Source: Halobacteriovoraceae bacterium
GTDB taxonomy: Bacteria > Bdellovibrionota > Bacteriovoracia > Bacteriovoracales > Bacteriovoracaceae
Assembly: GCA_002712005.1 (NCBI GenBank)
Contig: PASP01000020.1
Location: forward strand, 108,952-172,951
Length of the DNA stretch: 64,000 nt
Direction of reading: 5' to 3'
Each line of letters starts with the position of its first letter. Positions within the stretch are counted from its first letter, which is position 1. The notes beneath the pieces are model-generated. The model did not search any database. It worked only from the letters and a program-made list of their open reading frames with translations, and was not told the DNA's origin. A program made the position numbers and the translations under genes. Of the stretch, positions 1 through 12,137 are shown in pieces.

Positions 1-1185
1 ACTCATTTCTTTATCAAGCTCAGTATGGATAGCATGAATAGTCAGTTTAGATTCTTCTTCAATTTCTCTAGTTGGAGCTGCTAATCCCGTTGTTATAGGA
101 TCATCTTTTTTAAACTCTTTTAATAAAGCTGCATAACTTTCAGCTTGAACTTCCGTCCTTGCCTTCTGTCCACCCATCTCTCTATGTATAACGCTTTGTA
201 CTCTGTCTGAGATATCAGCCTTAGATACTTCTTCTAAAGAGCTTTCCATGGCCATCATTGCTTCTGCTCTTGATAATTCTGTAGCATTTGCATCTGTGAT
301 TTTTTGAACATTATTATTGAGTGAATCTTCTATCTTTATAGTTTGTTCAATTTTTTGATTAGGTTTTATTTCTTCTTGTGTATTTTCTATCGCAAGCTTC
401 TCTGTGTTCTTATTTTTTTCTTCTTCTGTTTTCTTATCTTTTGAGTAGTCAAAGAATACAAGGTCGTCATCTATGGCCTTATCTTTCGAATTGGAAGCTT
501 CCACTAATGAAACGATATCTTGTAGCTTTTGTTCTTCGAAGTTTTCTATGGCTTCTTTACTATTAGGATCGATTTGATTTTGTTGAGAAGACTTACTTGC
601 TATCAAGTCGTTCGTACTCTTTTTGCCTACTTGAGCTAGCTTTTCTTTCATATTTTGAAAGTGTAATTCATAGGCAGCAGTCATACTTTCGACTGGTAGT
701 TTTTTTAGTTCAAATCCATTGTGCTCAATATACATACTCAAGGATAGGACAGACCCATCTGTTTTAACTTTGTTATTTGTTAGTTCCTTAGGTCCATCTT
801 TTAAACTTTTGAGCTTATCGCTCTTAATTTCTTCTTGAATATTGAAATCATCTTTTGCGATAACTTCAAGCTCATCTATATTCAATGCTTTCGTCTTTCT
901 TTCTATTTTTATCTTTTCGATCAAACGAGGAGCTTTAGATTGTGTCTTAACAGCTAGCTGTTTAGCAGAGTTTTGCTCTATGGCCTTTCGGTAAAGATCT
1001 TCTTCTGGGATATTTGAATTGGTCTTAGGGAGCTCTGTATCAGTGATCTTTACGATATTAGGAAATTCAATGGAAGGTATTTTTATCGTTAAAAAACTAG
1101 GTTTATTAGCTATACCACTACAGCCCTGACCCAATACGATCAGATAAAATACGTAAGAAATGTAGAGAAAAAATTTGTTTTTCAC
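1..1185 (-). CDS. Exported acidic/lysine-rich protein, C-terminus beyond window
   Basis: An uninterrupted minus-strand reading frame of 395 codons starts with GTG at 1185 and runs off the window, so the C-terminus is missing. AGGA lies about 11 bases upstream of the GTG and no in-frame ATG precedes it. Residues 3-20 form a hydrophobic export segment ending in GQGC, a poor lipobox because the -3 residue is Gly, so it could be a lipoprotein or a plain secreted/anchored protein. The rest is hydrophilic, rich in Lys, Glu, Asp and Gln, with probable coiled-coil stretches and no cysteine-rich or enzymatic motif that I recognise. It lies downstream of the atp operon and is separated from it by a terminator, so it is probably transcribed on its own. 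Function unknown. Confidence 0.7.
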   Translation of the reverse strand, partial: MKNKFFLYISYVFYLIVLGQGCSGIANKPSFLTIKIPSIEFPNIVKITDTELPKTNSNIPEEDLYRKAIEQNSAKQLAVKTQSKAPRLIEKIKIERKTKALNIDELEVIAKDDFNIQEEIKSDKLKSLKDGPKELTNNKVKTDGSVLSLSMYIEHNGFELKKLPVESMTAAYELHFQNMKEKLAQVGKKSTNDLIASKSSQQNQIDPNSKEAIENFEEQKLQDIVSLVEASNSKDKAIDDDLVFFDYSKDKKTEEEKNKNTEKLAIENTQEEIKPNQKIEQTIKIEDSLNNNVQKITDANATELSRAEAMMAMESSLEEVSKADISDRVQSVIHREMGGQKARTEVQAESYAALLKEFKKDDPITTGLAAPTREIEEESKLTIHAIHTELDKEMS

Positions 1186-1261
1186 TATCTTAATTTTCCT
1201 ACATTTTCTAAAAATTACTATGGTTTGGAGCTTTTTACCCCTATTTTTTGACTGGCCAAAA

Positions 1262-1290
1262 ACAAAAAAGCCCATGCATTAAACATGGGC
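1262..1290 (-). terminator. Intrinsic terminator of the atp operon
   Basis: On the minus strand a 7-bp stem, GCCCATG/CATGGGC with a 7-base loop (1270-1290), is followed by a T-run (A-run at 1264-1269 on the plus strand). It lies about 60 bases after the atpC stop codon. Confidence 0.85.
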
Positions 1291-1348
1291 AATTTGAAAA
1301 TCTAATTTTTTTGAGTATTCATTTCTACTGGCTAAATAAATCTCTTTT

Positions 1349-1768
1349 TTATTGATTCGTTTTGGCCAATTGAATTCGAATTTGAGCACGTTCAGCTTTA
1401 TTTCTGTACTGCTCAACTTTAGCATCTGATAGTGGCTCTCCACTATTTAGTTTTTCCTGTGCATGTTCAAGAGCTCTTTCAGCTCTTTCTAAGTCAATTT
1501 CTGTATTCTTCTCAGCAATATGAGTCATTACAATGACCTTATCGTTAAGAACTTTACAAATTCCACCAGAAACTGAGTAGTCAACATCAGGATCATCTGC
1601 TCCACCAAAAACTGTGAGTACCCCAGTCGCAAGTTCATTAATGATATGCGTGTGATTAGGCAGAACATTAATTTGTCCGCGCACACTTGGGATAAGAAGA
1701 GATTCCGCTGGAATCCCTTCTGCCACTATTTTTTCCGGAGTTAAGATATCAACTGTAAAATAGTTCAT
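1349..1768 (-). CDS. atpC: F1 ATP synthase epsilon subunit
   Basis: 139 residues, normal for the family. The N-terminal beta-sandwich (about residues 1-85) has the family stretch SVRGQINVLPNHTHIINEL, and a C-terminal helical hairpin rich in Glu/Lys/Arg follows (88-139). Epsilon sits on the central stalk with gamma, couples the F1 head to the c-ring and inhibits ATP hydrolysis through its C-terminal helices. It is the last gene of the operon, 23 bases after atpD and just before the intrinsic terminator. The ATG is preceded by AAAGG. Confidence 0.95.
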   Translation of the reverse strand: MNYFTVDILTPEKIVAEGIPAESLLIPSVRGQINVLPNHTHIINELATGVLTVFGGADDPDVDYSVSGGICKVLNDKVIVMTHIAEKNTEIDLERAERALEHAQEKLNSGEPLSDAKVEQYRNKAERAQIRIQLAKTNQ

Positions 1769-1791
1769 CTTTTAGCCTTTAACCGTAGTTA

Positions 1792-4087
<2,296 letters not shown>

Positions 4088-4112
4088 TTCAGCTACCTGT
4101 CCTTAAGTTTTA

Positions 4113-5636
<1,524 letters not shown>

Positions 5637-5639
5637 TTA

Positions 5640-6179
5640 CTAGGAATTAAGTATTTCCGATTTTAATTTATTTAATTGGTTATCAATTGTTGCGTCTAAC
5701 TGAAGGTCTTCAACTGTTACTCTATAACCTGCAGTTAAATTTTCATTCTTTTTGTAAGTTAATACTGGCTTTGATCCTACTTTTTCAGAAAGGTAAGATA
5801 CGATCTTCTCAGTAACTTCAGGACTAGCTTCATCTTCGCGACCTTCAATTACTCCGCGGATGAATCCTTTCTTATGATCATCGATCACAACAAGTTCTTT
5901 GAAAATTAATGGTAAGATTCCCATTCTTTTTTCAGTCATTAAAAATGCAATTACATTTTTAACAAGTGATGATGTACCTAGTTTCGCTAATACATCTTTT
6001 AGAACAGCTTCTTTTTCTTCGTATGAAAACACATCTAGAAATAAAACAGTTTCAAGATCATTATTTTCATTAATAACTTCTGTAAGCTTTGTTAGCTCAG
6101 CCGTTACATCAACTTTTTGCTCTTCACCTAGAGCATAGATCGATTTTGCGTAAGCTCTTGCTACGATTGATTCTTTCAT
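5640..6179 (-). CDS. atpH: F1 ATP synthase delta subunit
   Basis: 179 residues, typical of bacterial delta (OSCP). It starts MKESIVARAYAKSIYALG, the usual N-terminal helix that binds the top of alpha. The C-terminal part includes GFIRGVIEGR and a final VTVEDLQLDATIDNQLNKLK, matching the family's DGSVR-like end region. Delta joins the b/b' peripheral stalk to the F1 head. It sits between atpF and atpA in the normal order, with AGGTAGAAG before the ATG. Confidence 0.93.
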   Translation of the reverse strand: MKESIVARAYAKSIYALGEEQKVDVTAELTKLTEVINENNDLETVLFLDVFSYEEKEAVLKDVLAKLGTSSLVKNVIAFLMTEKRMGILPLIFKELVVIDDHKKGFIRGVIEGREDEASPEVTEKIVSYLSEKVGSKPVLTYKKNENLTAGYRVTVEDLQLDATIDNQLNKLKSEILNS

Positions 6180-6189
6180 CTTCTACCTA

Positions 6190-6723
6190 TTATCTAATTT
6201 GTGAAATGAGTTTTTTAGTTACTTTTTGACTTAAGCTAGAGTCACTTCCAATTTTATTTTTAGCTTTAGAAATAACTTCATCCACTAAATTCTCTTCTAA
6301 CTTTGCAACTCTAGAAGTTCTTTCATATTCTAGTTTGCTCTCAGAGTCAGACTCTAATCTTCTTAAATAATCTTTTGATTCTTTTTCAGATCTAGCGATA
6401 AAATCATCAGCTTCTTTCTCAGCAGCTTTCATGATTTTATTTTTTTCACCTTCAAGATTACCCATTTTTTCTTTTAGAGCTGTAAGTTTGATACTTGCTT
6501 CTTTATCTTTTTTCTCTGCGTGCTCAAAAAGATATTTCACATCATTTGCATTCTTTTCGAACATTTCTCTTAAAGGCTTTTTCACTTTCCATACTAGAAA
6601 GCTAGCAAGAATTAAAAAGTTAATTGCTGGCCACATTAAATCAGCCACGCTTCCGTGACTTGCACCACTTCCTGCTGCGTGAGCAGTACCTACAAGAGCA
6701 ATCAAAGTCATTACTACTTTCAT
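6190..6723 (-). CDS. atpF: ATP synthase b subunit (peripheral stalk)
   Basis: 177 residues. The N-terminus looks like a signal peptide (MKVVMTLIALVGTAHAAGSG) followed by one membrane helix (about 30-46, MWPAINFLILASFLVWKVKK) and a long Lys/Glu coiled coil to the end. This is the b-type stalk that holds F1 against the a subunit. The cleavable-looking leader before the membrane helix is unusual compared with the E. coli b subunit, although leaders occur in some b subunits. It is the second gene of the operon after the b'-like gene, so a b/b' heterodimer is likely. Confidence 0.88.
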   Translation of the reverse strand: MKVVMTLIALVGTAHAAGSGASHGSVADLMWPAINFLILASFLVWKVKKPLREMFEKNANDVKYLFEHAEKKDKEASIKLTALKEKMGNLEGEKNKIMKAAEKEADDFIARSEKESKDYLRRLESDSESKLEYERTSRVAKLEENLVDEVISKAKNKIGSDSSLSQKVTKKLISQIR

Positions 6724-6735
6724 CTTATACCTATA

Positions 6736-7179
6736 TTAGTTAGTGATTTTATCTACGAGTTTTTCAGATAGTTCATCAGCTTTAGAAAGAATTTCTGATT
6801 TGCTTGCTTCGATTGAAGCTACAACTTCAGCTTTTTTACTTTCAAAGTTATTCAAGATTCTTTCTTCTTCTGATTTCTGAACATCTTCAATATTTTTAAG
6901 AGCATTTGATTTTTTTTCAGCCATTCTTTGATGAACAACTTCATTTGTTTTCTGAACCTCTTCATCAAATTCTCTAGAAAGCTTATCTGCTTCCTTCATT
7001 TTATCTCCAGCACCGGCCTCTAACTTTGTTGTCTTAGACTCACGTGTTTGTAAAACAAAGAGTAGTTTATTGAAGAAAAGGATTTTTAATAGGAAAAAGA
7101 TGACGGCAAAAATTGCGAATTGGTAGAAAATAGATTGGTCGACACCTAATTTAACAAAGATCTGGATGATTTTATCCAT
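6736..7179 (-). CDS. atpF': ATP synthase b' subunit (second stalk protein)
   Basis: 147 residues with one N-terminal membrane helix (about 19-42, FYQFAIFAVIFFLLKILFF) and an alpha-helical coiled coil rich in Lys/Glu/Asp (about 50-147). Size and architecture match b/b' stalk subunits. Two different b-type genes in tandem imply a heterodimeric stalk, as in photosynthetic and many alpha- and delta-type bacteria. It is the first gene of the atp operon. ATG at 7179 is preceded by GGAG 11 bases upstream in a leader of roughly 70 bases. Which of the two genes should be called b or b' cannot be settled by eye. Confidence 0.85.
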   Translation of the reverse strand: MDKIIQIFVKLGVDQSIFYQFAIFAVIFFLLKILFFNKLLFVLQTRESKTTKLEAGAGDKMKEADKLSREFDEEVQKTNEVVHQRMAEKKSNALKNIEDVQKSEEERILNNFESKKAEVVASIEASKSEILSKADELSEKLVDKITN

Positions 7180-7254
7180 AATTACTCTATCTCCATGACA
7201 GCGTATTTATTCATATAAATACACACTTGTGCAAAAGCTATAAATTGAACCTTA

Positions 7255-7283
7255 TATGTAGTCATTGGGGGTGAATTTGTCAA
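7255..7283 (-). promoter_or_regulatory. Sigma-70-type promoter of the atp operon
   Basis: On the minus strand TTGACA (7278-7283) and TACATA (7255-7260) are separated by exactly 17 bases, followed by TAAGG. The predicted start is near 7248, giving a leader of about 70 bases. The leader contains an inverted repeat, TATTTAT/ATAAATA, at 7204-7221. Confidence 0.75.
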
Positions 7284-7360
7284 AGTGTTTCGACGCTCAA
7301 ACGAACCTTTATAGGGTAAGCGAAACTTTTACCTGCGCCCTGCGCTATTCTGTAAATAAA

Positions 7361-7699
7361 CTACATTTTTGTTGTACCGTGAAAGATAACCCCTTCTTCC
7401 ACAATTAGACTAGGCGTAGTTATTGTTCCTTCAAATCTAGCAGGCTTGATAATTTCTACTCTACTACTGGCTTTAATATTGCCCTTAACAGTTCCACTAA
7501 TAAGGATAACGTTTGCATTTATATCGGCATTAACCACAGCGCCTTCAGAAACAATAACTGTATCATTTGAAAATACGGAGCCGTTAACCACACCTGCGAT
7601 TCTTGCGACTCCGTTAAAACTTAAATTTCCTTCGAATTTACAGCCCTCTTCAATGATGGCAGAAATTTCACCTTTTTGTCTCACTGCGACAATCTCCAT
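7361..7699 (-). CDS. Bactofilin (polymer-forming cytoskeletal protein)
   Basis: 112 residues. The core (about 18-105) is a run of short beta-strand repeats with alternating hydrophobic residues and Gly (GNLSFNGVARIAGVVNGSV, GAVVNADINANVILISGTVKGN), which is the right-handed beta-helix of bactofilins, with short non-helical ends. Bactofilins form filaments at the membrane. In myxobacteria they position ParABS components, which fits the place of this gene directly after parA-parB. No strong Shine-Dalgarno is seen. Instead a perfect 20-base inverted repeat (7705-7724) sits five bases before the ATG and may affect translation. Confidence 0.92.
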   Translation of the reverse strand: MEIVAVRQKGEISAIIEEGCKFEGNLSFNGVARIAGVVNGSVFSNDTVIVSEGAVVNADINANVILISGTVKGNIKASSRVEIIKPARFEGTITTPSLIVEEGVIFHGTTKM

Positions 7700-7704
7700 G
7701 GATT

Positions 7705-7724
7705 AGTGGTCCCATAGGACCACT
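7705..7724. repeat. Solo copy of the GGTCCTATGGGACC palindrome
   Basis: AGTGGTCC-CATA-GGACCACT forms an 8-bp perfect stem with a 4-base loop in the 28-base gap between parB and the bactofilin gene. Its central 16 bases, TGGTCCCATAGGACCA, are identical to the units repeated inside mnmE at 12405-12633. No T-run follows on either strand, so it does not look like an intrinsic terminator. Confidence 0.9.
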
Positions 7725-7727
7725 TTA

Positions 7728-8645
7728 TTATCTTTTTAAAAGATATTCGTAGATATCATTAAATTCAGCTTCGTTAGTAAACTTTATCACAAATTCACCT
7801 TTTCCAGCTTTTTTTGATTTTATATCAAAATGATATCCCGTTTTTTGTTCCAATTTATCTTTAAACTGGTTTAGTTTTTCATTAAAGAATTTATTTTGCT
7901 TTTCTTTAGGCTCAGTAATTTTCTTCTTAAGGAGTTTTTCAACTTCTCTAATAGAAAGTTTTTCTGCGATTGCTTGGTTAGCTACTCTAATACATTTTTC
8001 TCTGTCTTTTTCTCCAGCCAAAACCTTTGCATGTCCAAAGCTTAATTCTTCTTTTTGTAATAATTCAATTACTGGTCTAGGAAGCTTTAAAATTCTTAAA
8101 AAGTTTGCAATCGTTGATCTTTCTTTACCTAATCTTTTTGCAACTTCTTCTTGTGTTAGATCATATTCATTCATAAGTTGGTAGTAAGCTAATGCTTCTT
8201 CTACACAATTTAAATCTGATCTTTGAACGTTTTCAATAATGGCAATGACCATCTTTTCACGTTCAGTTATTTTCTTTATAACAGCTGGAACCTTTTCTAA
8301 GCCAGCCATTTTAGCTGCTCTTAACCTTCTTTCACCGGCTACAAGTTCAAAGCCTTTTTCAGCTTTAACAACTACTAAGGGTTGAATAATACCATTTTCT
8401 TTAATTGAATCAGATAATTCACTTAAATCTTTTTCTTTAAAAATTTTACGTGGTTGATTTGGATTTGCTTTAATTTCATTGATATCAATTAAAGCTGGAC
8501 CCGCTTCTATACTTACTTCTTTCTTTTCTTTATTTACTTCTTTTTTCTCAGCTTCTTTATCTGCTAGTGACGCTTTCAAGATTTCATTAGGAGAATCTTG
8601 AATGAGTGAAGCTATACCTTTACCAAGTGCTAGTTTCTTTGCCAT
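7728..8645 (-). CDS. parB: Chromosome partition protein ParB
   Basis: 305 residues. The N-terminus starts MAKKLALGKGIASLI, the ParA-activating segment. The CTPase/ParB-N domain (about 50-140) has IKANPNQPRKIF, LVAGERRLRAAKMAG and ENVQRSDLN. A helix-turn-helix follows (about 158-205, LTQEEVAKRLGKERSTIANFLRIL), then a charged linker and a C-terminal dimerisation domain. ParB loads at parS and slides as a CTP-dependent clamp. Two parS sites lie 1-4 kb upstream. The ATG has AGGAG nearby and follows parA by 12 bases. Confidence 0.97.
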   Translation of the reverse strand: MAKKLALGKGIASLIQDSPNEILKASLADKEAEKKEVNKEKKEVSIEAGPALIDINEIKANPNQPRKIFKEKDLSELSDSIKENGIIQPLVVVKAEKGFELVAGERRLRAAKMAGLEKVPAVIKKITEREKMVIAIIENVQRSDLNCVEEALAYYQLMNEYDLTQEEVAKRLGKERSTIANFLRILKLPRPVIELLQKEELSFGHAKVLAGEKDREKCIRVANQAIAEKLSIREVEKLLKKKITEPKEKQNKFFNEKLNQFKDKLEQKTGYHFDIKSKKAGKGEFVIKFTNEAEFNDIYEYLLKR

Positions 8646-8657
8646 GACCTTTTACTC

Positions 8658-9527
8658 CTATTGAATCGTTGGTTGATTATCGCTTCCTTTATTACCCTTA
8701 TATTCTTCAGGTATTTCAGGAATCGTAAAATCAAGCTCAGGTTGATCTTTAGGGGCCATAACTCTATCTTTCATTATTAATTCTTTTGCTAGTGCAAGAT
8801 AGGCCTTACTTCCTTTCGACTCAATATCATAAAGTATTATTGGCTTACCGAATGAAGGACTTTCAGATATTTTTACATTTCTAGGTATAATCGTTTCAAA
8901 AACCTTGTCACCAAAGTGAGTTTGAACTTCATTGGCAACTTGCTTATGTAAAGATGTTCTTGAATCAAACATAGTAAGAAGAATTCCTTCTAAATCTAAG
9001 TTTGGATTGAGTGATGATCTTACTAATCTAATGGTATTCAATAATTGTGCTAAACCTTCCATCGCATAGTATTCTGTTTGCAATGGAACAATCACACTAT
9101 CACAAGCTGTAAGAGCATTTACGGCCAATACATTCAATGACGGTAAACAATCGATAATAACGTAGTCATAATCTCTTTTTATAGTATCGATAGCTGCTTT
9201 TAGCTTATGTTCCCTAGCGAACTCACTAACTAGCTCAATTTCTGCACCAATAAGATCTTGGTCTGCAGGACAAACGTCAAAATTAGGTAACTCTGTCGGA
9301 TATATACAGTCTTTAAGTGTCTCTTTACCAATAATTGCATGGTAAATATTCTTCTCTCCAAATTCTTCTTTATCCAGGCCAACACCAACACTAGCGTTAC
9401 CCTGCGGATCAAGATCAATTAGTAGAGTTTTTTTCTCAGCTACTGCTAGACACGCCGCAAGATTAATTGCTGTAGTAGTCTTGCCAACGCCGCCTTTTTG
9501 ATTAGCAACTGCAATAATTTTAGACAT
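8658..9527 (-). CDS. parA: Chromosome partition ATPase ParA (Soj)
   Basis: 289 residues. The deviant Walker A motif KGGVGKTTTAINLA is at residues 11-24, Walker A' DLDPQGNASVGVG follows, and Walker B is DYVIIDCLPSLNVLAVNAL. ParA binds DNA non-specifically as an ATP dimer and moves ParB-parS complexes. It has a somewhat long C-terminal tail (about residues 255-289) rich in Pro, Glu and Asp beyond the conserved fold. GGAG lies 8 bases before the ATG. It is in one run with rsmG upstream and parB downstream. Confidence 0.97.
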   Translation of the reverse strand: MSKIIAVANQKGGVGKTTTAINLAACLAVAEKKTLLIDLDPQGNASVGVGLDKEEFGEKNIYHAIIGKETLKDCIYPTELPNFDVCPADQDLIGAEIELVSEFAREHKLKAAIDTIKRDYDYVIIDCLPSLNVLAVNALTACDSVIVPLQTEYYAMEGLAQLLNTIRLVRSSLNPNLDLEGILLTMFDSRTSLHKQVANEVQTHFGDKVFETIIPRNVKISESPSFGKPIILYDIESKGSKAYLALAKELIMKDRVMAPKDQPELDFTIPEIPEEYKGNKGSDNQPTIQ

Positions 9528-9564
9528 TTAGAACTCCAGGTGGTTTATTGTTGCACCCAAATTT

Positions 9565-10200
9565 TTAATGAAGTTCTGATAGTTTGACAAGATTTTTCTT
9601 TGTTCCACGTGGAACATTTTGTGCTTCATACGCAACAAAATGCCGTATATGACCACTAGGGAGCTTATATTCAGATAATAAAACTTTCTTAAAAATTCCA
9701 ACTTTTTCTGGACTTGTCTCAAGCTCTAAAAGGTTTGGTCCTTTATAGAAATAGACCTTAACTTTGCTGCCGGCCTGGACATTTACCTTATTGAGAAACT
9801 CTTTAATCTTCCCTACTGCCTTAAACGTAATCACGCAATCCTGATCAATTAATACTGTCTCTATTCTATTATGAAAGGTTTTTACCTTTGATAATCCTAG
9901 CTTTAAGGCTATGGCCTCTACAGCTTCAGCTTTCTTTCTTCTAGCTTCGAATCCAATTGAATCAATGCCAGGTACAGATGCAGCAATTGGCAATAGTGGA
10001 AATCCTCCACCAAACCCAACATCTACATGTAGACCTGTTGTTTCTATTTCGTTTTTGAAGCTTTCATATATTTCTAACGGATATATAGAATCTACGATTT
10101 GTTTTTCGTAAAACTCATCGGGCTCTGAGATTCTAGTTAGGTTCAATGTGGCGTATTCACCAAAGAGTAAATTTCTGTATTGTTCTGAAAATTCTTTCAT
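9565..10200 (-). CDS. rsmG: 16S rRNA m7G527 methyltransferase RsmG (GidB)
   Basis: 211 residues. RsmG methylates N7 of G527 in 16S rRNA with S-adenosylmethionine. The SAM-binding motif is DVGFGGGFPLLPIAA (about 58-72), with a following acidic FEARRKKAEAVEAIA segment. The start codon shares one base with the mnmG stop (TAATG), so the two are translationally coupled. The C-terminal codons for NVPRGT contain a perfect parS site (9601-9616), meaning the protein sequence there is constrained by the centromere. Confidence 0.93.
   Translation of the reverse strand: MKEFSEQYRNLLFGEYATLNLTRISEPDEFYEKQIVDSIYPLEIYESFKNEIETTGLHVDVGFGGGFPLLPIAASVPGIDSIGFEARRKKAEAVEAIALKLGLSKVKTFHNRIETVLIDQDCVITFKAVGKIKEFLNKVNVQAGSKVKVYFYKGPNLLELETSPEKVGIFKKVLLSEYKLPSGHIRHFVAYEAQNVPRGTKKNLVKLSELH
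9601..9616. other. parS centromere site 1
   Basis: The 16-base perfect palindrome TGTTCCACGTGGAACA matches the universal ParB-binding parS consensus (TGTTNCACGTGNAACA). It lies inside the 3' end of rsmG, about 1 kb from parB's start. Confidence 0.95.
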
Positions 10201-12053
10201 TAAATATTACCTGCTACAAAAGCCAAGGTGGCTGGCCTGATACCTTTTATCTTCTGAAGTTGACCAAAGTTTTCTGGCTTAACCTTTTCAATTCTTTGCT
10301 TACACTCAAAGCTTATATTTTTGTTTTGAAGTAATTCATTCCAACTAAGTGGTTTATTCTTAAGTTTCATCCATTTTTGAAAATCAGCATCACTTCTTTG
10401 AATATAACCACGATACTTAACCGATATAGCTGCAGCTCTTAATACTCTTTCCTCGATTTTGATTCCAGTTATATTAAGTAGCACTCTCAATGTTTCGATA
10501 GGATTATTTTGACTACGTTGTAATATTTCTGCAATGGACACCTTATTCTTTATACCACCAAAGCCTAGTTCGCTTAAAAGATTGATATTCTTCTCTGATT
10601 CTTTAAAAAAGGTTTCGTCGATAATATCAATAAGGTTGTTATAGGCTTCGATAAAGTTTGAATTATAGTAATCTACTGAGTTTTCTAATGATAATCTTGA
10701 TCTATACTTTGCCATTCTTAAAACAGTATTATCTTCTCTAAGCTGTAACCTATTTTCCGCTCTAGCAGTAAAAAGCCTATATGGCTCATCACGATCATTC
10801 GCCGTAAGATCATCTATCATGACTCCAATATAGCTTTCATCACGATCTAAAATTAAAGAATCCCTACCTAGATAAGATAAAGCTGCATTTACGCCAGCAA
10901 TATAACCTTGTCCAGCGGCCTCTTCATAGCCAGAAGTCCCACAAACCTGTCCCGCAAAATAAAGACCTGGAATATCTGTATATTCCATTGTTTTATTTAA
11001 ATATAGAGTATCAACCACATCGTATTCTACTGCATAACCATATACCGCTATCTCAGCTTGCTCCAAGCCTTTTATAGTTCGAATAAAATCAAGTTGAACT
11101 TCCTTAGGTAATGAGGTTGAAATTCCATTAGGATAGAAGGTATCAATATCAAGACCTTCAGGCTCTACAAAGACGTGATGAATATTTCTATCTTCATAGC
11201 GATAGGCTTTATCTTCAATTGACGGACAATATCTTGGCCCTACACCTTGTATTTGACCATTAAAAATGGGACTCCTCTCTTTATTTTCACGAATTATGGC
11301 CAAAGTTTCATCATTAGTTCGGGTTAAATAACAAGATACTTGTTTAGCTTGCCTATAATCGACATCATGGCCAAAATGGAAAGAAATCGTACCTGGATCA
11401 CTAGGCTGCTCATCCATTTGGCTAAAGTCTATAGATTGTCTCGTTAATCGAGCAGGTGTACCTGTTTTGAACCTTTTCTTAAGCTTTGAGACTCCATCAA
11501 ATAGTGAATCTAAGCCTTGCGAAGATCTACATTCAACTCGTCCGCCAATAGTAACTTCTTCTCCAGTGTGCATCTGACCAGCTAAAAAAGTACCCGTAGT
11601 GACAATAAGCTTTGAACAACTGATGACTGTTGAATCATCAGCGATCAACTGAAATCTATCACCAGTCTTACTTACCTTTTCTACTCTCTTTCTAATCACT
11701 GAGATATTTGAACTTTCAATATAATATTCAGCCCGAGAGGAATATAAATTTTTATCGATTTGGATTCTGGTACTTTGAACCGCATAACCCTTAGACTCAT
11801 TCAAGGTTCTAAATTGTATACCAGACTCATCAGCAAGCTTGCCCATTAAGCCACCAAGAGCATCAAGCTCTCTAACAACTTGTCCCTTCCCGACTCCACC
11901 TACAGCTGGATTACAAGGGGCACTTGCAAGAGGAACCTCTGGAATAGTGACTATAGCAACTCGAAGAGACTCAAACTGGTGGGCAATCCATGCAGCTTCA
12001 ACACCAGCATGACCACCGCCTAATACAATTAAATCAAAACTTAAATCGTTCAT
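10200..12053 (-). CDS. mnmG: tRNA U34 modification FAD enzyme MnmG (GidA)
   Basis: 617 residues, the usual length. With MnmE it installs the carboxymethylaminomethyl group at tRNA wobble uridine. The FAD dinucleotide fold opens with LIVLGGGHAGVEAAWIA. Conserved CNPAVGGVGKGQVVRELDALGG, a GTFL segment, GQVCGTSGYEEAAGQGYIAG and NRLQLREDN are present. The C-terminal helical domain that binds MnmE ends in the conserved GIRPATLAFV. The leader contains parS site 2, with AGG 7 bases before the ATG. It is downstream of mnmE and coupled to rsmG. Confidence 0.97.
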   Translation of the reverse strand: MNDLSFDLIVLGGGHAGVEAAWIAHQFESLRVAIVTIPEVPLASAPCNPAVGGVGKGQVVRELDALGGLMGKLADESGIQFRTLNESKGYAVQSTRIQIDKNLYSSRAEYYIESSNISVIRKRVEKVSKTGDRFQLIADDSTVISCSKLIVTTGTFLAGQMHTGEEVTIGGRVECRSSQGLDSLFDGVSKLKKRFKTGTPARLTRQSIDFSQMDEQPSDPGTISFHFGHDVDYRQAKQVSCYLTRTNDETLAIIRENKERSPIFNGQIQGVGPRYCPSIEDKAYRYEDRNIHHVFVEPEGLDIDTFYPNGISTSLPKEVQLDFIRTIKGLEQAEIAVYGYAVEYDVVDTLYLNKTMEYTDIPGLYFAGQVCGTSGYEEAAGQGYIAGVNAALSYLGRDSLILDRDESYIGVMIDDLTANDRDEPYRLFTARAENRLQLREDNTVLRMAKYRSRLSLENSVDYYNSNFIEAYNNLIDIIDETFFKESEKNINLLSELGFGGIKNKVSIAEILQRSQNNPIETLRVLLNITGIKIEERVLRAAAISVKYRGYIQRSDADFQKWMKLKNKPLSWNELLQNKNISFECKQRIEKVKPENFGQLQKIKGIRPATLAFVAGNI

Positions 12054-12065
12054 AAAAATACCTAA

Positions 12066-12081
12066 TGTTCCACGTGGAACA
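12066..12081. other. parS centromere site 2
   Basis: TGTTCCACGTGGAACA, identical to the site at 9601-9616, lies 13 bases upstream of the mnmG start codon. ParB binding here could affect mnmG expression. Confidence 0.95.
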
Positions 12082-12137
12082 AATATATACTCTAATTGAG
12101 AATGTGAATCTAGTTTTAAGGTAAGGTACTGTAAATA

